From: Prototheca cutis
Taxonomy: Eukaryota > Chlorophyta > Trebouxiophyceae > Chlorellales > Chlorellaceae
NCBI GenBank assembly: GCA_002897115.2
Contig: BCIH01000003.1
Location: 710,502-774,501 of the forward strand
Direction: 5' to 3'
DNA: 64,000 bases
The translations under genes and the position numbers were made by a program. Under the pieces are notes generated by a model, which did not search any database, had not been told where the DNA came from, and saw only the letters and a list, made by a program, of their open reading frames with translations. Shown here one piece after another: positions 1 through 14,571 of the stretch. Each line of letters opens with the position of its first letter. The first letter of the stretch is position 1.

Positions 1-1335
1 CATGCTGGTCAAAGTCCGTCAATGTCAGGCCCTCGGTCCATGTGTGCTTCTGCGCCGGGATCAAACAGGCAGCATTGCACTTTGGGAATGCATTGCCGCC
101 TAGGCTTTACACATAGAGCGGGGCCTGCCAAGCACCCAGGCCCCAGGATGGTGCTGCACCAGGGGAATCNCCCCCCTCCACCCCCCCTTCATCGGTCATG
201 AGGATCAACCACCGGAGCCCCAAACAACCGGCACCGCCTGCATCAGTGCAACGGCACACCCCACCTGCAGGTTGAGCAGCATGTTCTCCTCCAGTGCCGT
301 CTTGCGGTAGTTGATGGCGATGCTGTAGTAGTGCCTGTTCAAGCCGTGGATCAGCGCCTGCAGTCAGCAACGGATGGTGTTAATTTGGGTCTTTGAGTCT
401 TGAGAGTAGATGCCTGGCTGCAGTGCCAGGCCTCGCTCTGCTTGCCCGGTCCGTAATCATTGAGAAGACGCACGCCCTGCCCCGCACCGGGACCCGGCAA
501 GCAAACAAGCACATACCTGGATGGAGGGCTTGTTCAGGTGTCCGACGTTGCTCGTGGTCTGACGGGCTTCCTGTCCCAGCATCATCGTCTGGGGGCTGAT
601 GCAGCGGAAGGCATCGATGACGACCTTGCCCTTGACAGACTGGATGGGGTCAATCACTACCGCCACGGCACGCGCGTTCAGTGCCTCGAACGACTGCTGC
701 GTGTTCACGTCCACACCCGACAGCCAGCACCCAAAACCGGGGTGGGAATGGTACCATCCAACCACCATCTCTGGCCTGCAAGTGCCGCGGGGAAGAGGGC
801 TGGGCGATCGATCGATCGTCCTCCCCAGGGCCCAACCAGCATACCACCCCCCAACGTCAATGAACGGCCATCCCATGCGCATCCATGACCATCAACCCTG
901 CCCAGGCATGGGCATGGATCCCTTGTCATTCCATGTGGAATCACGTGCCCGCGGGATTGCTGGCCCCAGGACGGTCACGAGCCCAACGGCCTCCATGTCC
1001 CAAATGCCCACAGGGGCGCACCTGCCAACTTGCTTCAGCATGTCCAGCATCTTCGTCTGGAACACGGGGTCCACCGCCTCCACGCTCACACCAGTGCCAG
1101 ACTGTGGCATCGCAAAGACGTCCACCACTTTGACGGTGTAGTCGTCCACAAACTCGCCGAGCATCAGGCCCATGACCTCCATGGGCACCCCCGCCCGGCC
1201 GTGCTTCAACATCTTCAGCAGTGCCAGGGATGATATGTATATTTGCTCACTCGTGTCCTGCTGCGGAGCATCGCCCGCCATGCCGCCAGCGCCTCCCAGG
1301 CCGCCCTGGCCCAGCATCCTCTGGAAGCGATCCAT
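1..1335 (-). CDS. RPN11: 26S proteasome regulatory lid deubiquitinase RPN11 (PSMD14), 3' end cut by window edge
   Basis: RPN11 is the zinc JAMM metalloprotease of the 19S lid, which removes ubiquitin chains from substrates entering the proteasome. Exons read on the minus strand: 1022-1335, 517-775, 265-357 and 1-49, the last running off the left edge. All junctions are GT-AG and phase-consistent. The start is ATG at 1335. The MPN domain begins near residue 28. The JAMM motif [14 protein letters not shown] lies at residues 114-127 (zinc ligands His114, His116 and Asp127), with the catalytic Glu at residue 53 in [10 protein letters not shown]. The conserved NKPSIQ and [11 protein letters not shown] segments follow, and the last visible exon reads [13 protein letters not shown]. 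The C-terminal ~90 residues are outside the window. One N at 170 lies in intron 3. Identification is very secure. Confidence 0.97.
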
Positions 1336-1566
1336 GCTGCCCAGGGGCGCTCTGGGAACCCCACCGCCTCTCCAACTCTACTACACAGTTATGAATTTAC
1401 AGTTTAAAAATATACTGGTCCGATCAGCAATGTGCACGCCCGAGGGACATCGAAAAAGTCGAGATCGTCGGCAAAACAATGAGTGGAGTCCGTGGCCCCG
1501 ACGGACTCGGCGATCCGAGTACCAGGCAAGGCCGCCCTGGGCCCATGCCACGCCCGTCCCTTGGAC
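1336..1566. other. Short intergenic stretch between RPN11 start and thioredoxin stop
   Basis: This 231-bp gap lies upstream of RPN11, between its ATG and the stop codon of the thioredoxin gene on the same strand. It should hold the RPN11 promoter and the thioredoxin 3' UTR. It includes an AT-rich patch near 1380-1425 in otherwise GC-rich sequence. I see no ORF or RNA gene in it. Confidence 0.5.
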
Positions 1567-2466
1567 TCAGCTCCGGGCCTTCCAGACATGGTTTCTGTTC
1601 AGGTACTCGATCAAGCCCTCGTATGTGATTCCACCCTCGCGCCGGCTGTCCTGCACCTCCTCGCCGCCGCGGAAGAGCATGATGCTCGGCAGGCCATACA
1701 CCTGTGTGGTAGTTGTGTGTAGGGGGTCCCATGGGGCATGTGGCCCAGCGATGGGGCACGGGGCGGGGCAGCACATGCCCCACCCTCTCACCTTGAGGCG
1801 GCGCACAGTCTCCGCGTTGGCGCCAGTGTCAACGGTGGCGACATCGAGCAACCCCTCGTATTCCTGCAGGGGAGACGACAGTGCACACCAATTGGAACAC
1901 CGGGTTTGCTGCCTGGACGCATGCCGCCAGTGCACAAGCTGTGTTTGCACGCAAAACAAAGCATGCAGCACTTTGCCACTGGCCAGCTGTGCACACATCA
2001 GTCAAACCCCAAACTCTGCCCACGCACGGCTGCAATTCGTTCGATGCTGGGGCCCACCAACTTGCACGGCCCGCACCAGCTCGCCCAGCACTCCACCAGC
2101 ACTGGAAGTTCCGACTGCAAGGACAGGGTGTGCAGGGTGGCCCTGTCTCCACGTGTGAGCCAGAGTGCAGCGTGGCAGCCTCGGGACACACCCGGCACGT
2201 ATGCGCAAGGGACAGCACTCCAAGCAGCCCACCTCTAGCACATCCTTTTCAAAAGACTCGTCGCTGGTCTGCTTTAATGCAGAGGCCCTGTGCAATGATC
2301 CGCGACTTGGTTGCTTCCTTGGCCAGCCCAACCGTTCCGGTCTGCTTTTCCCTGATTGGTTCCCACGACCCTGTGGGAGTGTCCCCAGCCTAACCGCTGC
2401 GCTCAAGCGGCAGGGACTCCCGGTACCCTCCATATTTTTTGAACAGTATTTCGCCAGAATTTTCAT
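1567..2466 (-). CDS. Thioredoxin-fold protein, probably plastid-targeted (m/x/y-like)
   Basis: This is a protein-disulfide reductase of the thioredoxin family. Exons: 2233-2466, 2114-2028, 1863-1792 and 1701-1567; exons 2-4 are all phase 0. The active site WCGPC falls in exon 2 (Cys92 and Cys95 if translation starts at 2466), inside VLVECWASWCGPCKLVGP. The cis-Pro loop is in exon 4 (VYGLPSIMLFRGG) and the C-terminal helix in GLIEYLNRN. The N-terminal ~60 residues are Arg/Ser/Gly-rich with few acidic residues, like a chloroplast transit peptide. ATGs at 2466 and 2433 are both possible (175 or 164 aa); no upstream ATG remains in frame. The subtype cannot be settled by eye. The 5' end faces spermidine synthase about 250 bp away. 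Confidence 0.85.
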
Positions 2467-2717
2467 GCAAGCACAGATTTCCAATTTCCACCGTGTTCCC
2501 AGAACACAGGATCGAGATTCCAGAGGGCAGGGGTTTGGAATGGGTCGATGAGCCCGCCCGGGTAGTGTCGGAAAGCGTCCCCGCTGGACCAGAGGAAATT
2601 TGCAAAACGTCTGGGTGCAGGCATTTCCCTATGCTTCAGCGTCTCTTTCGAACATTTTCTACCACAGTGCCCACCCGCACTCGTCCGTTCTCCCCTCGAC
2701 AGCACCTCGGAAAGGTC
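2467..2717. promoter_or_regulatory. Putative shared bidirectional promoter (thioredoxin / spermidine synthase)
   Basis: The start codons of the minus-strand thioredoxin and plus-strand spermidine synthase are separated by 251 bp (284 bp if thioredoxin starts at 2433). Both promoters and 5' UTRs must fit in or overlap this interval. I recognise no TATA box. This is an inference from gene geometry. Confidence 0.4.
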
Positions 2718-4327
<1,610 letters not shown>

Positions 4328-4774
4328 GTGCATGGTCCTGGTGACAAGATGATGCCGTCACCTGGCATGATGGAAGGTCCGGCCATTCCCATGCCTGACC
4401 TCCTATGATTCTTTCATATGTTTTCAATCTCAAATATTACACAGCACAAAAGAAGGGTTCTGCTGCACAGGGATGGCAAGCAAGAAGCATCGCTCTGCGT
4501 TTTTCATTCTCGCTTGTGCACAAGACGTGGCAGGGAAGGGAAGGGAACGGACTCTTCTGGAGCATTTGGAAACAGGTTCCTCCTCGTGGACTGGCCGAGT
4601 GAAGGGGGGCTTCAGCCCACCGACCATGGAGCCAATGGCCCCATCGTTGGCGTCACCGACGGCAACAGCACCGTCCTTGTTTCTTCTCTGCTGCTGCTGC
4701 TGCTGTGGCCACTCAAAGTCCGGTCGTCCAGCGCCGCATTTCACTTCAGCTGCCACAGGCTTCCACAACGAGCT
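4328..4774. other. Convergent 3' intergenic region
   Basis: This 447-bp region lies between the stop codons of spermidine synthase (plus) and the phosphate translocator (minus) and so holds two 3' UTRs. It includes an AT-rich patch around 4405-4445 and a short CTG run near 4690. I see no credible gene. Confidence 0.5.
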
Positions 4775-6436
4775 TCATGCGGCCTTGGGCTTTGTCTTGA
4801 AGCGCTTGACGGCTTCGGTGTAGGCGTAGGTTCCCAGCAGCGCAATGACGGTTCCCGCCTTGGTCTTTGGTGTGAGGCGGTTGCCGAAGAACAGCACGCT
4901 GGTGGCGATGATGACGACACGCTTGACGACGTTGCAGACGCCGTGCGACACGGGGGTCACACGGGACAGCGTGTTGAAGGCAAACTGGTTGTATAGGTGA
5001 TACAGCAGACCCACCGACAGCAGGGCACCGTAAAACTGTCCCGCGCCCCGCAGCGCCACCTGCTCCCGGATCGCCGCCCAGACGCCGGGCTCAAAGAAGA
5101 AGATGCCGGGCACGCAAATAAACACCGAAATCAGCGTCGTGTATGCATAAATGCCCGTAGACCCGAGATCCTTGATCGTCGTCATTGCCCTTCAAGCGAT
5201 GGGGTGGGTTTCGTTTTGAATTTTCTCACCGACACAAAAGGGAGATGAATTCACAACCTATCAGTCAAAAAGATCCTTTTCCTGCTGAAACAATACTAAA
5301 CCTTCCAATAAACAAATGAAAAACCTCACTTTTTGGACCAGACGGCGCGGAACCCAAAGGTCAGGTTGGAAATCATGGCCGAGATGAAGCCTGTCCAGTT
5401 GAAGGAGAGGTCTGCCGCCGAGGCCAGGGCGACGCCGAGCATGATGGGCACGAGGGACAGAACCACGGGGAAGGGCGTGGGTACACCCAGCACCAGCTTG
5501 CTCAGAGCCACGTTGAAGGCCGGCTCCAGTGTCTTGACCGTGTGCGTCAGGCTGATGGCCACCGCGGCAAAGGAAAGGTTGGCAGCCACGTGTCCGATGG
5601 CGTGCATGGCCGCAGGGCCCGCGATCGCACCCAGCTCCCCGCTCGAAATAGGCTGCATGTGTGTTTTTGTGTGTGCTTGAGGGTTGGGGGGGGGGGGGGG
5701 GTATGCGGGATGGGTACATGACAAAACACGGTGGAGTCTGACAACTCGTTCAGAGGCGGGGCAAGGTTAGGTTGCCAGTCCGTCCAACAGCTTGAATATG
5801 CTGTGTTGCTCGAAGGCCCTATGCATGCATGCTGTCGTGGCAATAATATGAACCCTTCCAGCATCATCAATGCCCCAACGCGCCGCCACCGCCGTCGTCA
5901 CCGACGTACGCGCTCAAAGGACGCGTTTTTGAGGCCCACAAAGTAGAGCAAGGCGCAGTAGAGTGTGCCTACGACCACGTGGATGCTGGACACAAACCAT
6001 GGGTACGGAAAGTAGTTGAAGATGACCTTGTTCTGAAGGTTGAAGGCCACGTTTAGACCATACCTGTAGGGCCAGTTCAGGGAGTTGGAGGGATCGGGTC
6101 GCTGAACTGGGACAGATTTTCCTCCACACACACCCTTTGAGCATGTTCAATCCGGACGCAAACCCATCAATACCTCAATGTCATGGCACAGTGCACAGCC
6201 GCCAGGCAACCCCATATGTGCTCCCGTGCCAGCTGTCAACCAATCCACCGCCGTGCTTACCAGACAGCAATGTAGACCACCGTCGTCAGGGTGTCTGCCG
6301 CAGCGGGCCCCACGATCTTGGACAGCACGCTGCGTGCATAGGTATTCGTGTTTGGGACTCTGTGAGCCTGAGCTGCTGTTGGGGTTCAACGGCACAGCTC
6401 AAAACCCCATACCCCTGACAGGACAGCTGGGACGTA

Positions 6437-6517
<81 letters not shown>

Positions 6518-6909
6518 ACACACACACACCGCTCAACAAGGTCCTGCGACTTGGCCTCGGCGGGCTTGCCATCTGCCGCCGATGACCGCGCAACAATGCT
6601 GGGAGTGCACTGGGGAGGCAATGGCTCCGAGCTGAAGAGACCTGGCCTGGTCAGACCCCTACCCGGTAAACCCTGCAGTGATCGACACACCAATCGTTTC
6701 TGGGATCGAGTCACCGCATACAGACCCTGTGCTCGTCATACAATGCATGTAAAACATGTGCCACAGAGCAGCCGTCCATTCTGGCGCACCGCACTGCTTT
6801 GCTTGCGTGCTGCGGGGAGGAATGGGGCCACCGCCCTGGCCTGGGGCCTGGCCGTCGCCAGGGGCCTGCCAGAGGCAGGCAGGCGAAGGCTGCAGCAAGC
6901 TTGCATCAT
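4775..6909 (-). CDS. Plastid phosphate translocator (triose-phosphate/phosphate translocator family)
   Basis: This is an inner-envelope antiporter of the pPT family in the drug/metabolite transporter clan, exchanging phosphate for triose-phosphate or related phosphorylated C3-C6 compounds. Exons: 6790-6909, 6530-6672, 6261-6359, 5910-6063, 5330-5652 and 4775-5189, giving 417 aa with all phases consistent. The first exon (MMQACCSLRLP...) is Ala/Arg/Ser-rich like a transit peptide. Membrane-segment motifs include NVAFNLQNKVIFNYFPYPWF, THTVKTLEPAFN, SFNWTGFISAMISNLTFGFR and YHLYNQFAFNTLSRVTPVSH. The conserved Lys-Arg pair lies in NVVKRVVII near the C terminus. Whether it is TPT, PPT or GPT cannot be fixed by eye; TPT-like features dominate. 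Exon 1 is the least certain part. Intron 2 contains an 80-base C tract. Confidence 0.93.
5686..5701. repeat. Poly-G tract in phosphate translocator intron
   Basis: This run of 16 G on the plus strand lies in the intron between 5652 and 5910, about 35 bp from the 3' splice site as read on the minus strand. Confidence 0.9.
6438..6529. repeat. 80-base poly-C tract followed by (CA)n, inside phosphate translocator intron 2
   Basis: About 80 consecutive C (6438-6517) are followed by CA repeats up to 6529. On the transcribed (minus) strand this reads (GT)n then G80, starting directly at the intron's GT donor. The tract length in the assembly may not be accurate. The run translates as poly-Gly or poly-Pro in conceptual ORFs, which are artefacts. 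Confidence 0.95.
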
Positions 6910-7131
6910 GCAGAGTTTGGCACACGAATTACATCGACTGACAGGCCTGGGGTGCAAGCTGTGTTTTTATTGGGTGCAGAGCAAAGAGATCGACGGCAGC
7001 CCTTTTTTCGGGTGGGTCGACGATTCACGTGGTTCCCAAACCCCACCAAATGTCGGCTGGCTGGGTCTGATTGCTGGTGCCGGCTCCCGGCCATCGGGCA
7101 CACCCAGATTCTTCAGCGTGCATACGCTGAC

Positions 7132-9187
<2,056 letters not shown>

Positions 9188-9569
9188 GCTGCGTGGAGCG
9201 CGGTGGCCGTAGAGCCCGGCAGGGTGGGTTGGTGCTGCAGCACGACCTCCAAGCCTGGTCAGGGCCTGATCAGTCGGAGGGGCACGGCGAGGTCGCTCGT
9301 AGTCCAGCGGATCCTGGGGAGGTCGGATCCGGGTTCACAGAGGGTTGCACGCTGCGGACACGTCATGTATTTGAGAGTGGGCAGGACGCAGGCCGAGCGC
9401 ATGCCCTGCCCATGTACGGGGATCCGCACGTGACGGGAGGATGCATGAAATCCAGGGCCCGGCTCTGCGCGGATCACATTCGACGGAGGGCCACGTCGCC
9501 CTAAGGAGGAGGTCCGGCGACACAGTCGCTCAATCAGGCCACCGTGCCTGGACCCTTTTGTCATTCGCC
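9188..9569. promoter_or_regulatory. Divergent intergenic region LYSA / HMA1-like ATPase
   Basis: 382 bp separate the two outward-facing start codons. Both promoters should lie here. I see no RNA gene; the open frames in it are not conserved-looking. Confidence 0.4.
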
Positions 9570-12424
9570 ATGATGAGGGCTTGCTTGGAGCGGGCCCTGG
9601 TGCCGGGCGTGGGCTCGCTGGTGCACAGACTGCACGGGCCGGCCCCCGCGGCAGCCTTGCTGGAGCATGGCAGGGCTGGCATCCACCACTGGATTAATGC
9701 GCATCGCCGTCTGGACCACATTAAATCTCGAGAATGTGCTGCTGCTTCCTTTGCGGATGCCACTGCCGGTGGGCTGGGCTGGGCCGGGCCACAGAGGGTG
9801 CCGGTGACCGGGCAGGCGGCCGTACCCCCATCCCACCCTCCCCCGGGCGCCCACACCCACGACCCCCTGCATGGCCAGGGCAGCCACTCCATGCCCAGCG
9901 GCACTGCAGTCGTGCACCATGACGAGATGTGGCACGACAAGGGCAGTGCTGTTAAAGGCCACACACACCACGACCATGACCATGGCCACAGTGGCGGCAC
10001 ACCGCCCTCCCTGCTTTCCCGCGCGCTGGACTACCTGGAGGAGGGCACGCTGCCCACACTGGGCAAGCTGGGCCTGCTGGCTGCCTATGCGCTCGTGCCG
10101 TTCGCCGGCGTGCCGGTTCACGTAGCTGCGGCACTGCAGACGGGGGCACTGGCGGGCACGTATGTGCTGGCGGGGCCCCCCGCAGTAGCGTCGCTGCTGA
10201 ACCAGGCACTGGCCGGTAAGGCAGACACCCACCTGCTCATGAGTCTCGCCGCCTTGGGAACCGTGCTCTCAGGGCACGCTGCCGAGGTGTGCTGTGGTTA
10301 GGGTGCGGGTGATGGGTGTGGGGGGGGGGGGACACTGCTTGCCTTTGCAAAGGGCGTTTGTGTATTTTTAGTAGTACCATCTGTTTTTAGATGAGTGAAT
10401 TACGAATTATTGCTGTGTATATGTTTTTCAAGCGAATGATTTCATATGCATTTTCAACAAGGATAACAAGAAAAACCAAAAACAATGGACCGACTGGCAA
10501 CCACCCAATACAGGGCGCATTGCTGCTGACGCTGTTCCAGACGTCGCATGCGCTGGAGCACAAGCTGACGCGGCGCGCCCGGGGCGACCTCGCCGGCCTG
10601 TTTGCCGACTTGCCTCGTGTGGCTGCGCAAGTGCAGGTCGACCCCCGCGACAGCTCGCCGCGCATGGCCACGCTGGCCCGCCGCGACGTCGCGGCGTTTG
10701 TCCCCGGCGACCACCTGCTGGTCACGCCCGGCGAGCGATGCCCGCTGGACAGCGTCGTCGTTCATGGATCCGCGGCAGTGTCCACCGAGCATTTAACGGG
10801 CGAGTCGGTGCCCGCGCGGCGCGGGCCCGGCGACGCCCTGCCCGCGGGGGCGCTCGTGCACGACGGCGCGTTGACCCTCAGAGTGCTGCGCCCCGCGGAA
10901 TCCTCCACCCCCGCACGGCTGGCGGCACTCGCTCTGGACGCGCAGGCCGCACGGCCCGCGTTGCGCCGCACCCTCGACCGCATCACCGACGGCTATGCCC
11001 GCGCCGTGTTGGTCGCCGCTGCGCTCGCCGCCGCAGGGTTGACCGTGTTCGGGGTGGCGCCAGCTGACGCGGCCTACCGCGCCATGGCCCTGCTCACCGT
11101 CGCTTCGCCCTGTGCTTTAGCGCTGGCGCCACTGGGCTACGTCGCGGGCGTCGCCGTGCTCGCGCGTCGGGGGGTCTTGCTCGCCAGCGGCGGCGTCCTG
11201 GATGCCGTGTCCCGCTGCTCCGAGCTCGCCCTGGACAAGACGGGGACGCTCACCTCTGGCGAGCCCCGCGTCGCCGCCTTTCAGTTCATCAGCGGCAAGA
11301 GCGGCGGTGGATGCTCCAATGGGAGCAGCTTGGCCGATGCGGGGGCGACGTCGTCCGCTAGGAACGACCCCCTCCACAACCACCAGCAGGGCGACGCCAT
11401 CACGCTGACGGGCTTGGCACTGGCTGCGGCGCTGGGGGCCCGCAGCGCGCACCCTCTGTCGGCTCCGACCGTCGCACACGCCGCCGCGACCGCCGGCGTC
11501 GACGCCGGCGTCGTGCAGGTGGAAGATTTTTTCCTCGAGCCGGGGTACGGCGTCCAGGCCCGCGCGCGATCGCCAGGAGGCTCAGAGGGTGTGCCCGCGC
11601 TGCGGGGCGTCGCGCGGTTTGGCAGCCTGAACTGGGTCGCGCCCATGATCCACGGCGCCGCACAGCGTCACGAACTGGAAAGCGCGGCGCGGGCCGCGCA
11701 GGCCCGTGGCCGCGCCATCGCCGCCCTCGCCCTTGTTGCCGACAGGCACGCTGTCGAGTTTGGGGATGCTGCAGCAGGGACGATGGGCGATGCAACCGCG
11801 ATGTCATCAACAGCACCATCGTCCGCTCCTCTCCCCCCGACACCCGTGTGGCTGTTTGAGTACGAGGACCGACTGCGGCCCTCCAGCAAGGCGGTTGTGG
11901 CACGGCTGGCGAGCCTGCCGCAGCTGCAGGACGGCGTGATGATGCTGACAGGCGACTCGCAGGGCGCGGCCGATGCTGCGGCCGACGCGCTGGGCCTGCC
12001 ACGCACTGCCGCGCACGCCAGCCTGTCCCCCGCCGGCAAGCTCGAGGCCGTGCGTGCCGCGCAGGCTCGGGGCGTGCGCGTGCTCATGGTTGGTGACGGG
12101 CTCAACGATGCCGCAGCCCTGGCGGCCGCGGACGTGGGCGTCGCCACGGGGTCGACGCTGGAAGGCCTGGCCGCCGATGTCGCCCTCGTGGGGGACTCGG
12201 GCGTCGCCGCGCTGCCGGCGCTGTTTGACGTCGCCAAGGATGTCCGCGCCGTCACCGCTCAAAACCTTGTCATCGCCATCGGCGCCGTCGCGGCGCTGAC
12301 TGTGCCGGTGCTCACGGGGGCCCTCCCGTTGTGGGCCGCCGTCACCGCGCACGAAGGGTCCACGCTCCTCGTAGCGCTCAACTCCCTCCGCATCCTTCAC
12401 CGCGGTCGCGAACGGTCCAAGTGA
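9570..12424 (+). CDS. HMA1: P1B-type heavy-metal ATPase, HMA1-like (SPC motif)
   Basis: This is a metal-transporting P-type ATPase; plant HMA1 sits in the chloroplast envelope and moves Cu, Zn or other divalent metals. Two exons, 9570-10286 and 10514-12424, give 875 aa. The N-terminal third is His-rich (HTHHDHDHGHSGG near residue 135), a probable metal-binding tail, and no GMTCxxC domain is present. Key motifs: TGES (Thr334), SPC (437-439) in place of CPC, DKTGT (phosphorylated Asp480), an HPL segment of the P1B HP locus, and GDGLNDAA (Asp767). The SPC motif with a His-rich tail is the HMA1 signature. The transcript-strand ATG at 9570 follows no upstream in-frame ATG I would prefer, although the frame stays open further upstream. 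Confidence 0.93.
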
Positions 12425-13276
12425 TCCAGCCGTCATCGCTTTGCTTGTGCGGCAGGGAACCCAATCCCAGCGCTCGTCGGCCGGTCTGCCCACAACTGAT
12501 GATGCTGTCCATGTGCATGCTTGCCAGATGGCACACATGCAGGGGTCCTGATGAACCCCAGCTGCTTGCTGTTGCCAACTCCCCCCACACCTTGCGACCT
12601 TGCCTTATTTCATACCTTTCGTTTTCCCGGGACGTAGTGTGCCACGCATACAAAATGCGAGACGACGACAGTGCAACCGTACGTGCTCCGGGCGCCCCCA
12701 AAGAGCAATCTGTATGATATCGGGCTGCGATGCCGCCCCATGTGTGTTTGTTTTGTTCATTCGAGGTCCCACTCACTTACCAGCAATTCTTCAATCCTCT
12801 CCCCCCTGCAATCCCACTAGCTCATTTCCCTAATTATATCTTTCTTCTAAGAATGCACTCATACATCTCGTTACAGACACCGAAATTGCAGGCATCAAAG
12901 GATGTGGGAGGGTTTTTTGTCGGCAGTGCACAAAGGTAGTTTTGGTGCCGCTACAAACAGGACAGGCGCCGCGCAGTTGACCATGCTGGCATTCTCGCGA
13001 GTTATTCCAAGACGGACTGCCAGCCTGCCCTGAAGTCACGCTCGGGGTACCAAACTTCGTCTTGTCACATGGGCAGAGAAAACCATGGTCACGTTCAACT
13101 GTGATAGCAAGAATGAATTCGAAGAGCAAGCAAGTGCACAGGTATGGCACTCTGCTCCCGATGGGCTCATGGCCACAGCATCTCTGCCAGGCGAGCCCAC
13201 AGGATAGAGCAGCGGGGTTGTCACGAGGCTGCACTGCAGCCCCACAGTCCCCCCAGAGTCATGGTTGCCATGTGGC
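12425..13276. other. Convergent 3' region without recognised gene
   Basis: These 852 bp lie between the HMA1-like stop and the stop of the SPSPY-repeat protein on the other strand. The sequence is of lower GC around 12740-12930. No ORF here has recognisable motifs or convincing splice structure. Confidence 0.5.
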
Positions 13277-14007
13277 TTACGCGTGGGCGGCGAACAGTCG
13301 ACGGCCCATGTAGGGAGCGCGGTACTCGGCGGGGATGGTGTCGATGTAAGCAGCAGGGGACACGCTCGGGCTGTAGGGGGATGGGCTGTAAGGAGACGGG
13401 CTGTAGGGGGATGGGCTGTAGGGAGACGGGCTGTAGGGGGACGGGCTCGGAGAGTAGGCGGAGGGGGACACCGGGCCGTAGGGAGACGGGCTGTAGGGAG
13501 CCGGCGAGGGGGCGACCGGGGGAGGGGCGTAGGCCGAGGGAGACACCGGACCGTAGGGGTTGGGCGAGTAGGTCGGGGACGGGGGAGTTGACGCCGCGGA
13601 AATGACCTTCTCCATAGCCGGGTTCGTCAGGGTGGCCACCAGCTCGCTGGCCAGATCGTCTGCAGCAGGTCGGAGAGGCAGACCGTTAGCGTTGCGGGTC
13701 GACGCGGCGGGACATGGCAGTTGGTGTGCAATCACACCCCTGGCAACGCAGAATCCACGGGATCACACTCACCGAAGGCGCTCTGTGCTGTCGCCGAGCT
13801 GGCCATGGCGAGCAGCAGGAACGCGAAGCACGTCTGCGGGGTTGGGAAGGGAGGTCGAGCTGCCGGTGAACCGTTGGAGCCTCGCACACACGCACGGACA
13901 TGGTGCAGCACAACAAGGTCCATGCTGTCGTTCATTCATGAAGATCATGTGCGAATCATGATTAAAGTGGTGGGCAGGCTCAGGTTCGGGCTCACCTTGC
14001 GAATCAT
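13277..14007 (-). CDS. Small secreted Pro/Ser/Tyr-repeat protein (extensin- or HRGP-like)
   Basis: Exons 13996-14007, 13773-13833 and 13277-13659 join in phase to give 151 aa. Residues 1-20 form a clear signal peptide (MIRKTCFAFLLLAMASSATA) with AxA-like cleavage before QSAF. A short acidic helix-like stretch follows (DDLASELVATLTNPAMEKVI). Residues ~50-130 are repeats of SPSPY and SPxAY units, encoded by near-identical 15-bp DNA repeats. The C terminus is ordinary (YIDTIPAEYRAPYMGRRLF). SP repeats are hydroxylation and arabinosylation sites in algal and plant cell-wall glycoproteins, so a wall or extracellular-matrix role is inferred. Tyrosines could cross-link. No specific orthologue is recognised. 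Confidence 0.82.
13369..13580. repeat. 15-bp coding minisatellite (SPSPY units)
   Basis: Units of the form GGCTGTAGGGGGATG and GGCTGTAGGGAGACG alternate head to tail from 13369 to about 13447, then degenerate units continue to about 13580. The period matches five codons, so copy-number changes preserve the frame. Confidence 0.85.
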
Positions 14008-14571
14008 TGTGGCTGCGGCTGCTGTTGGTGCGAGGTCGGTTGCCTAGAGCAGTGGCGCGCCGAGTTATCCGCAGGGATAAATTGCCGGGTTACCGCCAGA
14101 GAATTGCGTGTGTAAAGATTTGTGGTCGAATGTGGAATTGAGAACCTGCGGGTGATATTTGTGTGTTCGCGGTTGGGGAGAGTTAGTTGGCGACAGCCGT
14201 TACAGATCTGGTTCGTATTGCGCAGCAGGCACAGCACGCCGTTGGGGTTGCGCCAATGCGGGGGCCCGTGCATGGAGAGGGCTGGCCTCTGTTCGATCAC
14301 CTCCTGCGGCATGCAGTCTGCACTCGCGGTCCCAAATAGCGCATTAAAGTATTGAAACGCCTGGAAGGGCATAGAGCAGCTGTGCACAGAAGGCTCGTAG
14401 CTGGGTGCGGCACGGCAGCGTCCACAGTGAGCGAGTTGTGTGGTCCCACGGGTTTTAGCTGGTGTGCATGTATTGGTTGCGCTTGCAATGCCCGTATTTT
14501 GCGAGCATTCCGATTTAAATGGGCAAGCTCAGCTCAAGAGCGACGTCCAACCCCCTCCCCGGCCCCCAGAG
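14008..14571. promoter_or_regulatory. Divergent intergenic region, probably with the unresolved HisRS 5' exon
   Basis: 564 bp separate the outward-facing starts. A pyrimidine-rich run ending CCCCCAG immediately before the HisRS ATG looks like a 3' splice site, so an upstream HisRS exon or 5' UTR intron probably lies here. I could not place it. Confidence 0.4.

Noticed and set aside
6286..6714. Frames with long poly-Gly or poly-Pro over the C80 tract, and the same over 16438-16476 and 57984-58050
   Set aside because: They are translations of intronic homopolymers; the true genes splice over them.
6530..6714. Start of the phosphate translocator at 6714
   Set aside because: The codon there is GTG; a separate ATG exon at 6790-6909 joins in phase and resembles a transit peptide.
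11400..12538. Long antisense ORFs over the HMA1-like second exon
   Set aside because: These are shadows of a strongly supported P-type ATPase coding exon.
13369..13580. Regular repeats considered as a CRISPR-like array
   Set aside because: The units have no unique spacers and code for SPSPY repeats in frame in a signal-peptide protein.
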